Assembly (NCBI RefSeq): GCF_009917485.1
Contig: NZ_QZDT01000010.1
Span: 1 to 64,000 of the forward strand
Reading direction: 5' to 3'
DNA length: 64,000 bases
DNA from: Parablautia muri
GTDB taxonomy: Bacteria > Bacillota > Clostridia > Lachnospirales > Lachnospiraceae
A program made the translations under genes and the position numbers. Shown one piece after another: positions 23,877-33,496 of this stretch. The notes under the pieces are model-generated. The model saw nothing but the letters and a program-made list of their open reading frames with translations. It had not been told where the DNA came from and ran no database searches. Position 1 is the first letter of the stretch; each line of letters starts with the position of its first letter.

Positions 23877-26378
23877 TTTTTCTTCCTCCTTATTTTCCTG
23901 CTTTATTATGGTTGAAACTTCCTCTTTTTGAGTTTTCTGAGTTTCCCAACTTTCCTCGCTTATTTCGCCTTCCGCCTTAAAATTCCGCAGCCGCAAGGCA
24001 TTTCCCACTACAAACAAGCTGCTAAGGCTCATAGCGGCAGCACCAAACATAGGATTTAACCTGATTCCAAATAAAGGATACCACACTCCTGCCGCTAAGG
24101 GAATCCCGATTGTGTTATAGAAAAAGGCCCAAAACAGATTTTCTTTGATATTCCTAATCACAGCCCTGCTAAGGCGAATCGCAGTGATAGCATCTGTCAG
24201 CCTGCTTTTCATCAAAATAATATCGGCGCTGTCTATGGCCACGTCTGTTCCTGCACCAATGGCAATACCGACATCTGCTGCTGCAAGAGCAGGCGCATCA
24301 TTGATACCATCGCCAACCATAGCTACCTTTTTGCCCTCTCTTTGTAATCTTCGGATTTCCTTTTCCTTATCCTCTGGCAAAACCTCAGCTACTACCTGAT
24401 TGATACCAAGCCTTTTTTGAACCGCCTGAGCAGTTCGCTTATTGTCACCGGTTAACATAACTACTTCTATTTTCATATCATGGAGCTCTCTGATTGCTTT
24501 CATTGAGGATGCCTTAACTGTATCGGCAACCGCTATCACCGCAGAAAGTTTCCCATCCATAGCAAATAAAAGTGGGGTTTTTCCGTCTTCTGAAAGCGCC
24601 TCTATCGCAGTCTGAATCTCCGAAGACAAAGTAATATCATTTTCATTCATAAATCCCACATTACCAGCCATACATTTTTTACCCTCACAAACTCCCATAA
24701 CGCCTTTTCCAAAAACTGCCTGAAAATCCTCCACGTCAGGAATCAATGTTCCCCTTGCCAAAGCTTCATTCACAATAGCTTCTGCCAGAGGATGTTCGCT
24801 GGGCTTTTCAATTGCTGCCGCTATTAATATGATTTCATCTGAATTTAACCCTTTTTCATATACTATAACATCAGTTACTTTTGGTTTTCCTTCCGTAATA
24901 GTACCTGTCTTATCCAAAACCACAGTGTTGATATCCCTTGCAGATTGCAAGGCATCCCCGGATTTAATCAGGATACCGTTTTTAGCGCCCACGCCGGTTC
25001 CCACCATAATTGCCACCGGTGTAGCAAGACCCAGTGCACAAGGGCAGGAAATAACCAACACCGCGATAGCACTTGACATAGCCGCTTCAAAACCGCCTCC
25101 TAAAATCATCCATACCAGGAAGGTAAGTAAAGCAATTCCTATTACTGCCGGTACGAAAACACCTGCAATTTTATCAGCAAGCCTGGCAATAGGCGCTTTA
25201 GATGAGGATGCCTCCTCTACCAGACGGATAATCTGGGACAAGGTAGTATCTTCCCCCACCTTCACGGCTTTACAGATCAGGCGTCCCGCCTTATTCATAG
25301 TAGCCGACACCACCGCATCGCCGGGCTGTTTCTCCACAGGAATACTTTCTCCGGTAATTGCCGCCTCATTTATACTGGAGGTTCCCTCCACCACAACTCC
25401 ATCCACCGGCACAAGACTGCCTGGCTTTACCACAAACAAATCATCTCTCATGAGCTGATGGGTAGGAATCTCTTTTTCTTCTCCATTTTCCATAAGAAGA
25501 ATCGCGGTCTTAGGGGATAAGTCCATCAATTTCTCAATAGCCTGACTGGTTTTGCCCTTTGAACGGGTTTCCAGGTATTTTCCAACTGTAATCAGTGCCA
25601 GAATCATACCGGCCGACTCAAAATATAAGTCGGAAGCATAACGGCCAACCAGTGCATCATCTCCATGCCCCAGCCCATAGCCAATCCGATAAATGGCAAA
25701 AACCCCATATACAAGAGCTGCCCCGGAGCCAATCGCAATCAAACTGTCCATATTAGGACTTAAGTGGAACAATGTCTTAAAGCCAGTTTGAAAATATTTT
25801 CGGTTTACATAAAGGATCGGCAGTGTCAATAGAAACTGGGTAAAAGCAAAGGTTAAAGCATTCTCATTTCCGTGGAACAATTTTATAAAAAGCTCCGGCA
25901 TTGGCAGGTGAAGCCACATAAAAAACATATGATGCATGGATACAATCATCAACAAAACCATAAAAACAATGGAAATGGTTAATCTTGTTTTCATTTCTTT
26001 ATTTTCTTTTTTCCCTTTTAAGGCTTCCCTGCCGGCAATATCCCTGTTTTCAAAATCTCTGCCGGCAATCCCTCCATTATCGCCTTGCTGTCCCTTTAAA
26101 TCCCTTTCGCTGCCTGCTTCCCTTCGGTCTGCTGCCCGCATGCTTCCCCTTCCTGCACCTTCAATGGTCATAGGACTGGCGCCATATCCCGCACGCTCCA
26201 CCGCCTCTACAATTTTATTTTCATCGCAGACCGCTTCATCGTATTCTACCTGCATGCTGTTTGTCAAAAGATTTACTGTAACATCACCCATTCCCTGTAA
26301 TTTTCTCACACTCTTTTCTACATGGGAGGAGCAGGCAGAACAGGTCATACCTGTTACCGCATATTTTTGTTTTTTCAT
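23667..26378 (-). CDS. copA: Copper-exporting P1B-type ATPase with C-terminal CopZ-like domain
   Basis: The 903-residue product is counted from the ATG (a TTG three codons earlier sits too close to the ribosome site). It has an N-terminal metal-binding domain (GMTCSACSSHVEKSV), a charged linker, eight membrane segments, the copper-specific CPC motif (SCPCALGLATP), the phosphorylation site DKTGTITEG, the SEHPLAEAI motif and GDGINDAPALAAADVGIAIG. A second HMA domain (GMMCAHCTGRVQKAL) is appended at the C-terminus after an acidic linker. It pumps Cu(I) out of the cell using ATP. csoR lies upstream in the same direction with its operators, so the unit is copper-inducible. The C-terminal domain has its own translation signals (next entry). 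Confidence 0.95.
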   Translation of the reverse strand: MKKQKYAVTGMTCSACSSHVEKSVRKLQGMGDVTVNLLTNSMQVEYDEAVCDENKIVEAVERAGYGASPMTIEGAGRGSMRAADRREAGSERDLKGQQGDNGGIAGRDFENRDIAGREALKGKKENKEMKTRLTISIVFMVLLMIVSMHHMFFMWLHLPMPELFIKLFHGNENALTFAFTQFLLTLPILYVNRKYFQTGFKTLFHLSPNMDSLIAIGSGAALVYGVFAIYRIGYGLGHGDDALVGRYASDLYFESAGMILALITVGKYLETRSKGKTSQAIEKLMDLSPKTAILLMENGEEKEIPTHQLMRDDLFVVKPGSLVPVDGVVVEGTSSINEAAITGESIPVEKQPGDAVVSATMNKAGRLICKAVKVGEDTTLSQIIRLVEEASSSKAPIARLADKIAGVFVPAVIGIALLTFLVWMILGGGFEAAMSSAIAVLVISCPCALGLATPVAIMVGTGVGAKNGILIKSGDALQSARDINTVVLDKTGTITEGKPKVTDVIVYEKGLNSDEIILIAAAIEKPSEHPLAEAIVNEALARGTLIPDVEDFQAVFGKGVMGVCEGKKCMAGNVGFMNENDITLSSEIQTAIEALSEDGKTPLLFAMDGKLSAVIAVADTVKASSMKAIRELHDMKIEVVMLTGDNKRTAQAVQKRLGINQVVAEVLPEDKEKEIRRLQREGKKVAMVGDGINDAPALAAADVGIAIGAGTDVAIDSADIILMKSRLTDAITAIRLSRAVIRNIKENLFWAFFYNTIGIPLAAGVWYPLFGIRLNPMFGAAAMSLSSLFVVGNALRLRNFKAEGEISEESWETQKTQKEEVSTIIKQENKEEEKMEKTMIIEGMMCAHCTGRVQKALEEVAGVKQVTMSLEEKSAKVVLDGQVTDDALKAAVTEAGYEVTEIK

Positions 26379-26417
26379 AATGTTCAATTCCTCTCACTTT
26401 CTAATATAAAAAATTAG

Positions 26418-26771
26418 CTATTTCAATTTTTTAACCAGCTCAATAGCCTCCTCCATAATCTGTTCATTTCCATTTTTGATTTCTTCAACCACGCAGGTTT
26501 CCAAATGTTCCTTGAGAATAATATACCCAAATCCCTGCAATGCACTCTCCACAGCTGCAATTTGTGTCAAGATATCACCGCAATAACGATTCTCCTCCAA
26601 CATTCTGCTGATACCATTTAACTGCCCAATCATACGGTTCAATCGATTCTGAAGCTGTTTTTCCTGTCCTTCGCTTCTTGGCGTATGTTTCGTTCTGCAA
26701 CAATTACACATGTTTTCTTCTATGTTTTCTTCCACATTTTTTTCTATACTGCTTTTCTTATTATCTTCCAT
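26418..26771 (-). CDS. csoR: CsoR-family copper-sensing repressor
   Basis: The 117-residue protein has a His/Cys-containing N-terminal extension (NMCNCCRTKHTPRSEGQEKQ), then the CsoR/DUF156 helical core (LQNRLNRMIGQLNGISRMLEENRYCGDILTQIAAVESAL). The Cu(I)-ligand set is C (in RYCGD), H and C (in KEHLETC). It represses the copper genes until Cu(I) binds. Two matching palindromes lie in its own promoter region, and copA follows 39 bp downstream. The extra Cys-rich N-terminus is longer than in many CsoR proteins and might bind more metal. Confidence 0.92.
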   Translation of the reverse strand: MEDNKKSSIEKNVEENIEENMCNCCRTKHTPRSEGQEKQLQNRLNRMIGQLNGISRMLEENRYCGDILTQIAAVESALQGFGYIILKEHLETCVVEEIKNGNEQIMEEAIELVKKLK

Positions 26772-26855
26772 CTCCTACCTCATTTCCATACAAATTTTGC
26801 GGCTGTTCATTCTCCCGCCAGGCTGTTACCGGATTTTTATATTTTCCACGCCAAA

Positions 26856-26914
26856 ATACCCATATGGGGTATCTGTTTTTGTTTTATATTATACCCCTAT
26901 AGGGTATTTGTCAA
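26856..26914 (-). promoter_or_regulatory. csoR-copA promoter with two CsoR operators
   Basis: On the minus strand TTGACA (26909-26914) is followed after 17 bp by TAATAT (26886-26891), or after 15 bp by TATAAT. The spacer is filled by the palindrome ATACCCCTATAGGGTAT (26891-26907), a textbook CsoR site. A second copy, ATACCCATATGGGGTAT (26856-26872), is centred 35 bp downstream near the transcription start. Binding would block RNA polymerase, so this unit should be repressed without copper. Confidence 0.85.
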
Positions 26915-26936
26915 GGATAAATTATGATGCAAAACA

Positions 26937-26974
26937 AAAAACTGCCGTCATTCTATTTTCAGACAACAGTTTTT
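26937..26974 (-). terminator. Terminator after the Nudix gene
   Basis: AAAAACTG (26937-26944) pairs with CAGTTTTT (26967-26974) with an inner GTC/GAC pair. T-runs follow on both strands. It separates the end of the Nudix/holA/comEC transcription from the csoR promoter. Confidence 0.6.
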
Positions 26975-27004
26975 ATCGTTTTTTTATTTATTATATATGT
27001 TATT

Positions 27005-27514
27005 TTATATATCCAGGGCTGTGCCCCTTCTTGCATTTAAGTCAAGTTCCCTTCCATCAAGCACTGCCTGGATAAGAGCATAATTTTTGTCATAGCAAAG
27101 CTTTAAGGAAAAAAAGGGCGCCTTCTTTTGAATCAGTTCAAAAAATATAAAATCGCCTTCCCATAAGTTAAGGTTTCCTATCTTATCCTTATCCACCCAT
27201 TCCAGCGTTCCTTCATCGCACTCTGCCAGTTCCCCCAAAAAACCATCTGCGGTATAAAGGCACATATATTCCGCGGGATAATTCTCAAAGCAAAAGGTGA
27301 CGATTCCTCTAAACTGATAAGAAGTAAGGGTAAGTCCGCTCTCCTCCTTTACTTCACGCAGCAGACATTCTTCAGGACTTTCATTCTCCTCGAAATGCCC
27401 CCCTATCCCAATCCATTTATCCTTATTTACATCATTCTTTTTAGAAATCCTGTGTAACATCAGATATTGATTGTCCTTCTCAATGTAACACAAGGTTGTT
27501 AATTTACTTTTCAT
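27005..27514 (-). CDS. Nudix hydrolase (MutT/8-oxo-dGTPase-like)
   Basis: The 169-residue protein carries a complete Nudix box: GHFEENESPEECLLREVKEESG near residues 39-61, with the REVKEE catalytic core. It starts KLTTLCYIEKDNQYLMLHR and recalls the MutT subfamily that clears oxidised nucleotides, but the family is broad and the substrate is not certain. The gene follows holA after 25 bp on the same strand, so they may share a transcript. Confidence 0.85.
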   Translation of the reverse strand: MKSKLTTLCYIEKDNQYLMLHRISKKNDVNKDKWIGIGGHFEENESPEECLLREVKEESGLTLTSYQFRGIVTFCFENYPAEYMCLYTADGFLGELAECDEGTLEWVDKDKIGNLNLWEGDFIFFELIQKKAPFFSLKLCYDKNYALIQAVLDGRELDLNARRGTALDI

Positions 27515-27539
27515 AATTTCTTATTTTTCAGTCTCTCCT

Positions 27540-28514
27540 TTAACTGCTGTAATTCACAATCAGCATCTCAACACTAATGCTATCGTTCATTTTCCCTGTC
27601 TTAACCGCTTCCTCCGCTTCCACGCAGGCCTCCACAGCCTCCCGTATCTTTTCTGTTTCAAAACGGGATGCCTGGGTTACATATTTGCCGGCAATAAATC
27701 CCGGCAGCCCTACCTTCTCCCCAATCGCTTTATTCTGGTATCCCTTTCCCCGAAGCTCCTTTACCTGCAAAAGCAAATTAAACTGTCTGGCAATCAAAAA
27801 CAAAATCCTCATAGGCGGTTCCTTTTGCGCTAGCAGCTCATAATAAAGAGTCAGCGCCTGCTTTTGCTTTTTGTCTGCAATCGCGCTTACCATGTCGAAT
27901 ATATGATTGCCTATCCTTCTGGTACAAATATCCTCAATATCCTTTTCCGTGATGACTTCCTTTTCAAGGCAGTAGCAAAAAAGCTTCTCCGTTTCCCTGC
28001 GGATGTTTTCCATATCGGCGCCTGTTTTTTCTAAAAGGAAATCAAGAGCGGCACCTGATATATTCTTATTTTCTTTCTTGATCATTCCCAGAATCCATTT
28101 CTTTAAGGTAGCTTCATCCTGAATGGCAAACTCCACCGCACATCCCTTTGAAGATACTGTCTTATAAAGCCGGTTCCTTTTATCCACCTGGGCTTCTACA
28201 AACACAAAGCACACCGTATCCGCAGGATGCGCAAGGTAAGCTGCAAGTTCTTCTCCACCCCCCTTAAAAAAGCCACTGTTTTCCAAAACAATCAGTCGCC
28301 TTTCTGCAAAAAAAGGAAGCGTTTCCGCCTGGTCAATGACCGCCCCTATTGAGATGTCTTTTCCTTCATAATAATGATAATTCATATTATCATCACCAAT
28401 CATGGCCTCCTTTAACTTGTCCCTGTACTGCTTTCTTAAATATCCTTCTTCGCCGTACAGAAGATAAATCCGGCCAAACTGCCCTGTCTTTATATCTTGA
28501 ACCAAACGCTGCAT
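27540..28514 (-). CDS. holA: DNA polymerase III subunit delta
   Basis: The 324-residue product is counted from the ATG behind GCAGGGAAAA; an earlier start adds 13 residues. It matches HolA over its length: IYLLYGEEGYLRKQYRDKL near the N-terminus, VVLENSGFFKGGGEEL-like text in the AAA+ fold, and the C-terminal collar domain (ILFLIARQFNLLLQVKELRGKGY). The delta subunit opens the sliding clamp within the clamp loader. As usual in Firmicutes it lies right after comEC, here 50 bp downstream. Confidence 0.9.
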   Translation of the reverse strand: MQRLVQDIKTGQFGRIYLLYGEEGYLRKQYRDKLKEAMIGDDNMNYHYYEGKDISIGAVIDQAETLPFFAERRLIVLENSGFFKGGGEELAAYLAHPADTVCFVFVEAQVDKRNRLYKTVSSKGCAVEFAIQDEATLKKWILGMIKKENKNISGAALDFLLEKTGADMENIRRETEKLFCYCLEKEVITEKDIEDICTRRIGNHIFDMVSAIADKKQKQALTLYYELLAQKEPPMRILFLIARQFNLLLQVKELRGKGYQNKAIGEKVGLPGFIAGKYVTQASRFETEKIREAVEACVEAEEAVKTGKMNDSISVEMLIVNYSS

Positions 28515-28564
28515 TTTTCCCTGCCTCACCCCCTTGCAGATAAAGTATACCACAAACCGGGCGA

Positions 28565-30778
28565 TTATTCATTTAAAAATTTTCTAAGCTTTACCTTTCT
28601 TCCATCCGTAGTAAAAGTGACAGCCCCGGTTTCATAAGTTATCAGTATTTTCGTCTCCTGTTTCCCAAGCCTTTCCATAAGCTCCCTGTGCGGATGCCCG
28701 TAAGAATTATTTTCCCCACAGGATATTACCGTGTACATCGGACTGGTACAATCCAGAAAATCCTCCGGTGTGGAATTTCTTGAGCCATGGTGCGCCGCCT
28801 TAAGCACCGTAATCTTATCTGTCTCCTGTTCCTCTTGCCAAAAACCTACCATCTCCTGTTCTCCTTCTCCTTCCACATCCCCCGTCAGCATTGCGATGAA
28901 ATTTCCGTAAGTCAATTCAAGAACAATAGAATATGCATTGGCGTCCCCCGCCTGATACCCCCTGGAAGGATGAAGGCAGGTCAGCATAAGTCTGCCATCT
29001 GAAATCTTTTGCCCTCTGCTTATGTACGATACCACAATGCCAGCCGCACCGGCCGCCTGCTCTAACTCCTTGTAGCTTCCACCCCTTCCTTCTTTTGCGA
29101 TATCCGGCAAAACCAGATGCTTTACCTTAATTCCCTGCAAAGCCCCTTCCTTTAGCAGTTCCATTATTCCGTTGCAATGATCTTCATCCGGGTGGGTCAC
29201 AAACACAGCCTCCAGTTCACTAACTCCCTGGGATTTAAGAAAGGGAATTATTCGATATAATCCAACACTACTCACCGATGAGCTCCCCCCATCCACCAAA
29301 TAACTACTTCTTCCTTCGTTTTCAATATAAATGCTATCCCCTTGCCCTACATCCAAAAAAATAACCTTTAGCCCTGCCCTTGGATGCAGTGTCAAGATCA
29401 CCACAGCCACCGCCACAATTCCCCATTTCACCGCCATATGCAATTTCTTTTTATACATCACAAGAAATACCAGCACCATTACGTACACTACAACCTGCCA
29501 CACCGCAGGTCTGCCCGTTGTCAGAAGCCGTCCCGGCAAATTATCGCACCCTCCACATGCTCCCTCATACAACATCAAAATAATCTTTATCACAAATCTA
29601 AAAGGCATAACCCCAAAAGGCCACAAAATCCCCAGCGCCAAAACAAAAAGCCCTGCTCCCATCAAAAAGCTCATAAGCGGAATTACCAATAGATTCAAAA
29701 CCACGGAGTATACAGGAAACTGATAATAAAACCACAGATAAATAGGCAAAGTAATGACCACCACTCCCAGGCCGCCTGCAATCTCCTTTATCACCGGTTT
29801 CTTCACAAACTCTCCCTCCTCTATAAGGGAGGGAAGCACAAGACCGATTCCCAGCACACATCCAAAAGAAAACACAAAGCCGCTGTGATACAAATAAAGA
29901 GGCTGACTGAGCAAAATCAAAACCGCTGCTATCCCCAATGCTGTTAACATATCATAAGTACGCTTTGCTAATACTGCCGCCATCTGCAGACAAAACATCA
30001 AAACTGCCCTCACTGCCGACACAGAAAAACCCGTCATCACACAATAAAAAACCATTAACGCCATGGACACCGCCGCAGCCAGCTTCATAGGCACACCACA
30101 TTTCCTAAGCAGCTTATACAGCCCCATTCCAAGCATAGATATATGCAGGCCGGAAATTGCCAATATATGGACAATCCCATTCCTCTGATAAAGAGCCTTA
30201 AGATCCCTGTCCAACCCTTCTTTTTCTCCAAGCAGTATCGTCTGCATCACAGAAGCCTCCTTCTCGGGAAGATTTTCTTCTAACACATGAGAAAGCAAGC
30301 GCCTGAGTCTGTAGACACCTTCCATAAACCCATTATATTTGGTTGTTTTTGCAAGAACTATCGCCTGATTGAGGCGGTAAGAAATTCCAGAAATCTGATA
30401 ATAAGAATACGCGTCAAATTGACCCGGATTAGATGCCCTTTCAAAACATGCCATTTTTCCCTTAAGCTGCACCACACTGCCGATTTCCGGCTCCTGTTCC
30501 CCAGCTCTTAGGTAACATATCACTCTCTCCCCCGGCGGCCCGGTATCCGCTGCCTGTACGGCATCATCTTTCCCCGGTGAAAAGAGCTTCAAATATAAAA
30601 CCAACGACTCCTTTGCTTTTTGCTCCCTAATCTCCTTCCTGTAAACCCTCCCCATCACAGTCACATTTTTCTTCTGAAAAACACTATAATCTGTGAAGGG
30701 TACAGGTTTTATGTGCACCAGCACAAACAAAAAGGCTGTAACCGCCAGACAACAAACCCCAAGCGGCCTTCTTCCCAT
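28565..30778 (-). CDS. comEC: ComEC/Rec2 DNA-uptake channel protein
   Basis: The 737-residue protein has an N-terminal DUF4131/OB-like region, a Competence domain with many membrane helices (NGIVHILAISGLHISMLGMGLYKLL is its signature), and a C-terminal metallo-beta-lactamase domain (VIFLDVGQGDSIYIE, THPDEDHCNGIMELL, AAHHGSRNSTPEDFLD). ComEC transports single-stranded DNA across the membrane; the last domain may degrade the other strand. The ATG follows GGAGGGG. With holA downstream and a ComEA-like gene at 34300 it shows that a basic DNA-uptake set is present, though pilus genes are not in view. Confidence 0.93.
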   Translation of the reverse strand: MGRRPLGVCCLAVTAFLFVLVHIKPVPFTDYSVFQKKNVTVMGRVYRKEIREQKAKESLVLYLKLFSPGKDDAVQAADTGPPGERVICYLRAGEQEPEIGSVVQLKGKMACFERASNPGQFDAYSYYQISGISYRLNQAIVLAKTTKYNGFMEGVYRLRRLLSHVLEENLPEKEASVMQTILLGEKEGLDRDLKALYQRNGIVHILAISGLHISMLGMGLYKLLRKCGVPMKLAAAVSMALMVFYCVMTGFSVSAVRAVLMFCLQMAAVLAKRTYDMLTALGIAAVLILLSQPLYLYHSGFVFSFGCVLGIGLVLPSLIEEGEFVKKPVIKEIAGGLGVVVITLPIYLWFYYQFPVYSVVLNLLVIPLMSFLMGAGLFVLALGILWPFGVMPFRFVIKIILMLYEGACGGCDNLPGRLLTTGRPAVWQVVVYVMVLVFLVMYKKKLHMAVKWGIVAVAVVILTLHPRAGLKVIFLDVGQGDSIYIENEGRSSYLVDGGSSSVSSVGLYRIIPFLKSQGVSELEAVFVTHPDEDHCNGIMELLKEGALQGIKVKHLVLPDIAKEGRGGSYKELEQAAGAAGIVVSYISRGQKISDGRLMLTCLHPSRGYQAGDANAYSIVLELTYGNFIAMLTGDVEGEGEQEMVGFWQEEQETDKITVLKAAHHGSRNSTPEDFLDCTSPMYTVISCGENNSYGHPHRELMERLGKQETKILITYETGAVTFTTDGRKVKLRKFLNE

Positions 30779-30816
30779 ACAACCCCTCCATTCTCATCAA
30801 TCCTTTATCTTCATAC

Positions 30817-31749
30817 CTATTCCACCAGCTCCAAATTTCTCTCAAACACAGTAGAAAGACTTGTATTCTCCTTGTAATTCACCGTACTGTCCCCATTAAT
30901 GGACAACTGTACCTTATTCACATTAGAAAGCTCCACCAGCGAATTTGTGATAGAATAAATCGTCACATCAGAGGTCACATTATAAATCTGCGTCAAAAAA
31001 GTATTATCCAAATCCACGTAACAAATTCCATCCTTCACATTCACGCTGATAATCTTCGTATCTGGATTAATCGTAGGGAACGCCTTATCTCCCTCCGCCG
31101 GCCCTGCAATCAGCTGCTCCAGCACCAACCTTTCCATAGAAATATTACTACTGTAAACCACAGACCTGCTCACCGCCTTTAGTCCGTCTCCCTTTTCATT
31201 CGCCAGATATAAGTTAAGCTTCACCCTCTCATAGGTATTAATTTCATTCCCTGCATTGTCAAGAAATAAGTCCGCGCTCATGATACCTATCACGTTTCCG
31301 GACATATCCATTAAAGGCTCGGTCCTGATTTGAAAGGACACATACTGTATTCCCTCTATCTGAGTAAGCGTCCTGACAATTGCCGCTCGTATCAGCACCT
31401 CCGTGGTAACCGGAAGATGCCTGTAATTATCGTCAAAATTTAATGTAAGCTGATCTTCCGCAATGCTGTAATCCAGCAAAGTAATATTATCAGATAAAGG
31501 CGCCTTATATTCCAGCTTTTCGGAAACAGCCTGTAGCTGCTCCAAAAGCTCCGCAAGCAGCTGTTCCGTATCCGTACTTTCCGTATCCGTCACATATTCC
31601 TGGGGATAAATACCAGTCTCACCATAATTGATATAATATACCGCATATTGATTTCCCTGCTCCTGCTCAGCCTGATGGCTGCAGGCACAAGCTACAAATA
31701 TGAGAAGCAACAGCAGGAAAAAGCCTTTTCCTTCTCTTCTTAAAATCAT
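30817..31749 (-). CDS. GerMN-domain lipoprotein
   Basis: The 310-residue protein has a signal peptide with lipobox FVACAC (cleavage before Cys, lipid anchor) and two GerMN-type domains: one around residues 60-170 (LLDYSIAEDQLTLNFDDNY) and one around 190-300 (LVLEQLIAGPAEGDKAFPTINPDTKIISVNVKDGICYVDLD). GerMN domains occur in germination and sporulation proteins and in lipoproteins linked to cell-wall kinases. It follows the histidine kinase gene by about 100 bp in the same direction, as in kinase-lipoprotein pairs, so it may modulate that sensor. The function is not established. Confidence 0.85.
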   Translation of the reverse strand: MILRREGKGFFLLLLLIFVACACSHQAEQEQGNQYAVYYINYGETGIYPQEYVTDTESTDTEQLLAELLEQLQAVSEKLEYKAPLSDNITLLDYSIAEDQLTLNFDDNYRHLPVTTEVLIRAAIVRTLTQIEGIQYVSFQIRTEPLMDMSGNVIGIMSADLFLDNAGNEINTYERVKLNLYLANEKGDGLKAVSRSVVYSSNISMERLVLEQLIAGPAEGDKAFPTINPDTKIISVNVKDGICYVDLDNTFLTQIYNVTSDVTIYSITNSLVELSNVNKVQLSINGDSTVNYKENTSLSTVFERNLELVE

Positions 31750-31850
31750 TCCTATTACCCCCTAATCGTAACAGGCAGCCTTAGACTTCCCTGTTACGGA
31801 TTTACAGCAGCATACAAGTTCCTCTCTACTGTTACCTCTAATACCAGGCT

Positions 31851-33332
31851 TTAAACTAAAACCCTTGTAAGTGGTATTTTAACTGTAAATGTACTTCCTT
31901 CTCCCTCAATGCTTTCCAGTCTGATAGAACCACGATGCCGCAAAACAGCGCTTCTTGTAATGGCAAGTCCAAGGCCCGTGCCGCCGATTTCCCTGGAGTG
32001 AGACTTGTCCACCCGATAAAACCGTTCATAAATCTGCTCAAAGGATTCCTCCGGAATGCCGATTCCCGTATCCGCCACCTCTATCGTAAAAAACTGATGA
32101 TCCGCATCTAATGTCACATCTACTTTGCCCTGTTCTTTGTTGTACTTGATTGCATTCTCTACCAGATTTGTCAGAATCAGCGACATTTTTACTTCATCAA
32201 CCTCCGCCAGTACTTCACGTTTACTGATCAATGTCACTTCCACATTTTTCTTTCTTGCTATGGGACGGATTCTCTTTAAAATCGTTTCCGCCAATGTATT
32301 AATATCCACCACGCTGATATTCAGCTCTGTTGCCGGCTTATCCAGCTTAACCAGCGCCAGCAGATCATTGATAATTTTATTTTCCCGCTCAATCTCCTCC
32401 GCAATATCCACCATAAATTCACGATAAAGCTCCGCCGGCACATCCTGCTGGGCCAGCAGGGAATCTGCCAAAACCTTAACAGATGTCATAGGTGTTTTAA
32501 GCTCATGGGACACATTTGCCACAAATTCCTGCCTGGAGTCATCCAAAGTTTTCATCCTCACAAGAAGACTGTTAAAAGCGTTCACAATATGCTCTGTTTC
32601 CAGATAATCAGGCACCGAAATAGGCTCATTCGTATATCCTTCCTTCACTTCGCCGATGGCTTTGGATATCCTGTCAAAGGGACGAATCAAAACCTGTGCC
32701 AGTACAAGGGCAATGGCAAAAATACAAAATACCATGATAATTTCTACAATCTGCGCCTTCCGGTTTAAGATATTCATGGTCATAACAATACTGTCCGTAG
32801 AAACGCTGGTAAGCATTACCCCCCTTACAATCTCCGTCCCCTCCGGCATATCCTCCGTTGCCATCTGGGCTGAAACCGTCTCTACAATGGGAACCGTCAT
32901 TTCAATAAATCCGTTTACCGCATCATAATTTACAGTATTGGTACCCTTCAGGCAGCGAATGACTTCCTCTGAGATAATCACCTTCCCCTCACTGATGCCG
33001 TAAGTATCCTTCACCACCTTTAAATTTCCATTAATAATAAGAACGCGTCCATTGTACAGATTCGAAAGCTGCTCTAACTCCGCCCCAATCATCTCCGATG
33101 AAGTGTCCTGCAAATAATTGTATGTAATAAGGTGATTTGCTATAATTCTGAGCTGGGTCTGCACATCGGAAGTACGCACATCCACCGCACGGCTTTCATA
33201 GTTTTCCAAAATGCCAACCCGCATAAAGATACTGGGAATCACACCCACAAGAAACATAATGATAAACAGGCGGACTTTAAGGCTCCGCCATATTTTCAGC
33301 TTTTTCAGATTTGTTTTTATCCCGTAAGCCAT
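31851..33332 (-). CDS. Sensor histidine kinase (WalK/PhoR-like)
   Basis: The protein is about 493 residues. Layout: membrane helix (VRLFIIMFLVGVIPSIFM), an extracellular region of about 140 residues, a second helix, a HAMP domain (RPFDRISKAIGEVKEGY), HisKA with FVANVSHELKTPMTSVKVLAD (phospho-His) and a HATPase with NLVENAIKYN, DTGIGIPEE and GGTGLGLAI. The start is uncertain: GTG at 33341 and ATG at 33332 are near GGAGAAAGG, and an earlier ATG (33380) lacks a ribosome site. It phosphorylates the response regulator gene just upstream. The signal is unknown; the GerMN lipoprotein downstream may take part. Confidence 0.88.
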   Translation of the reverse strand: MAYGIKTNLKKLKIWRSLKVRLFIIMFLVGVIPSIFMRVGILENYESRAVDVRTSDVQTQLRIIANHLITYNYLQDTSSEMIGAELEQLSNLYNGRVLIINGNLKVVKDTYGISEGKVIISEEVIRCLKGTNTVNYDAVNGFIEMTVPIVETVSAQMATEDMPEGTEIVRGVMLTSVSTDSIVMTMNILNRKAQIVEIIMVFCIFAIALVLAQVLIRPFDRISKAIGEVKEGYTNEPISVPDYLETEHIVNAFNSLLVRMKTLDDSRQEFVANVSHELKTPMTSVKVLADSLLAQQDVPAELYREFMVDIAEEIERENKIINDLLALVKLDKPATELNISVVDINTLAETILKRIRPIARKKNVEVTLISKREVLAEVDEVKMSLILTNLVENAIKYNKEQGKVDVTLDADHQFFTIEVADTGIGIPEESFEQIYERFYRVDKSHSREIGGTGLGLAITRSAVLRHRGSIRLESIEGEGSTFTVKIPLTRVLV

Positions 33333-33496
33333 GCTCCGCACTGCCTTTCTCCAAATTAAGCTTCCTGCTATGCTCCGCATGCTTATGCTTTCAGATAAAC
33401 CACACGGATATCATAACATGCAGGCGGCCTAAAGCAGCGTGCATAATTCATGCATAAAGCTGCGTTCGGCCAGCCATCCATACAGGCAGCCATCTA

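Noticed and set aside
24829-25458. 209-codon plus-strand frame opposite copA
   Set aside because: It mirrors the conserved P-type ATPase frame and has no family character.
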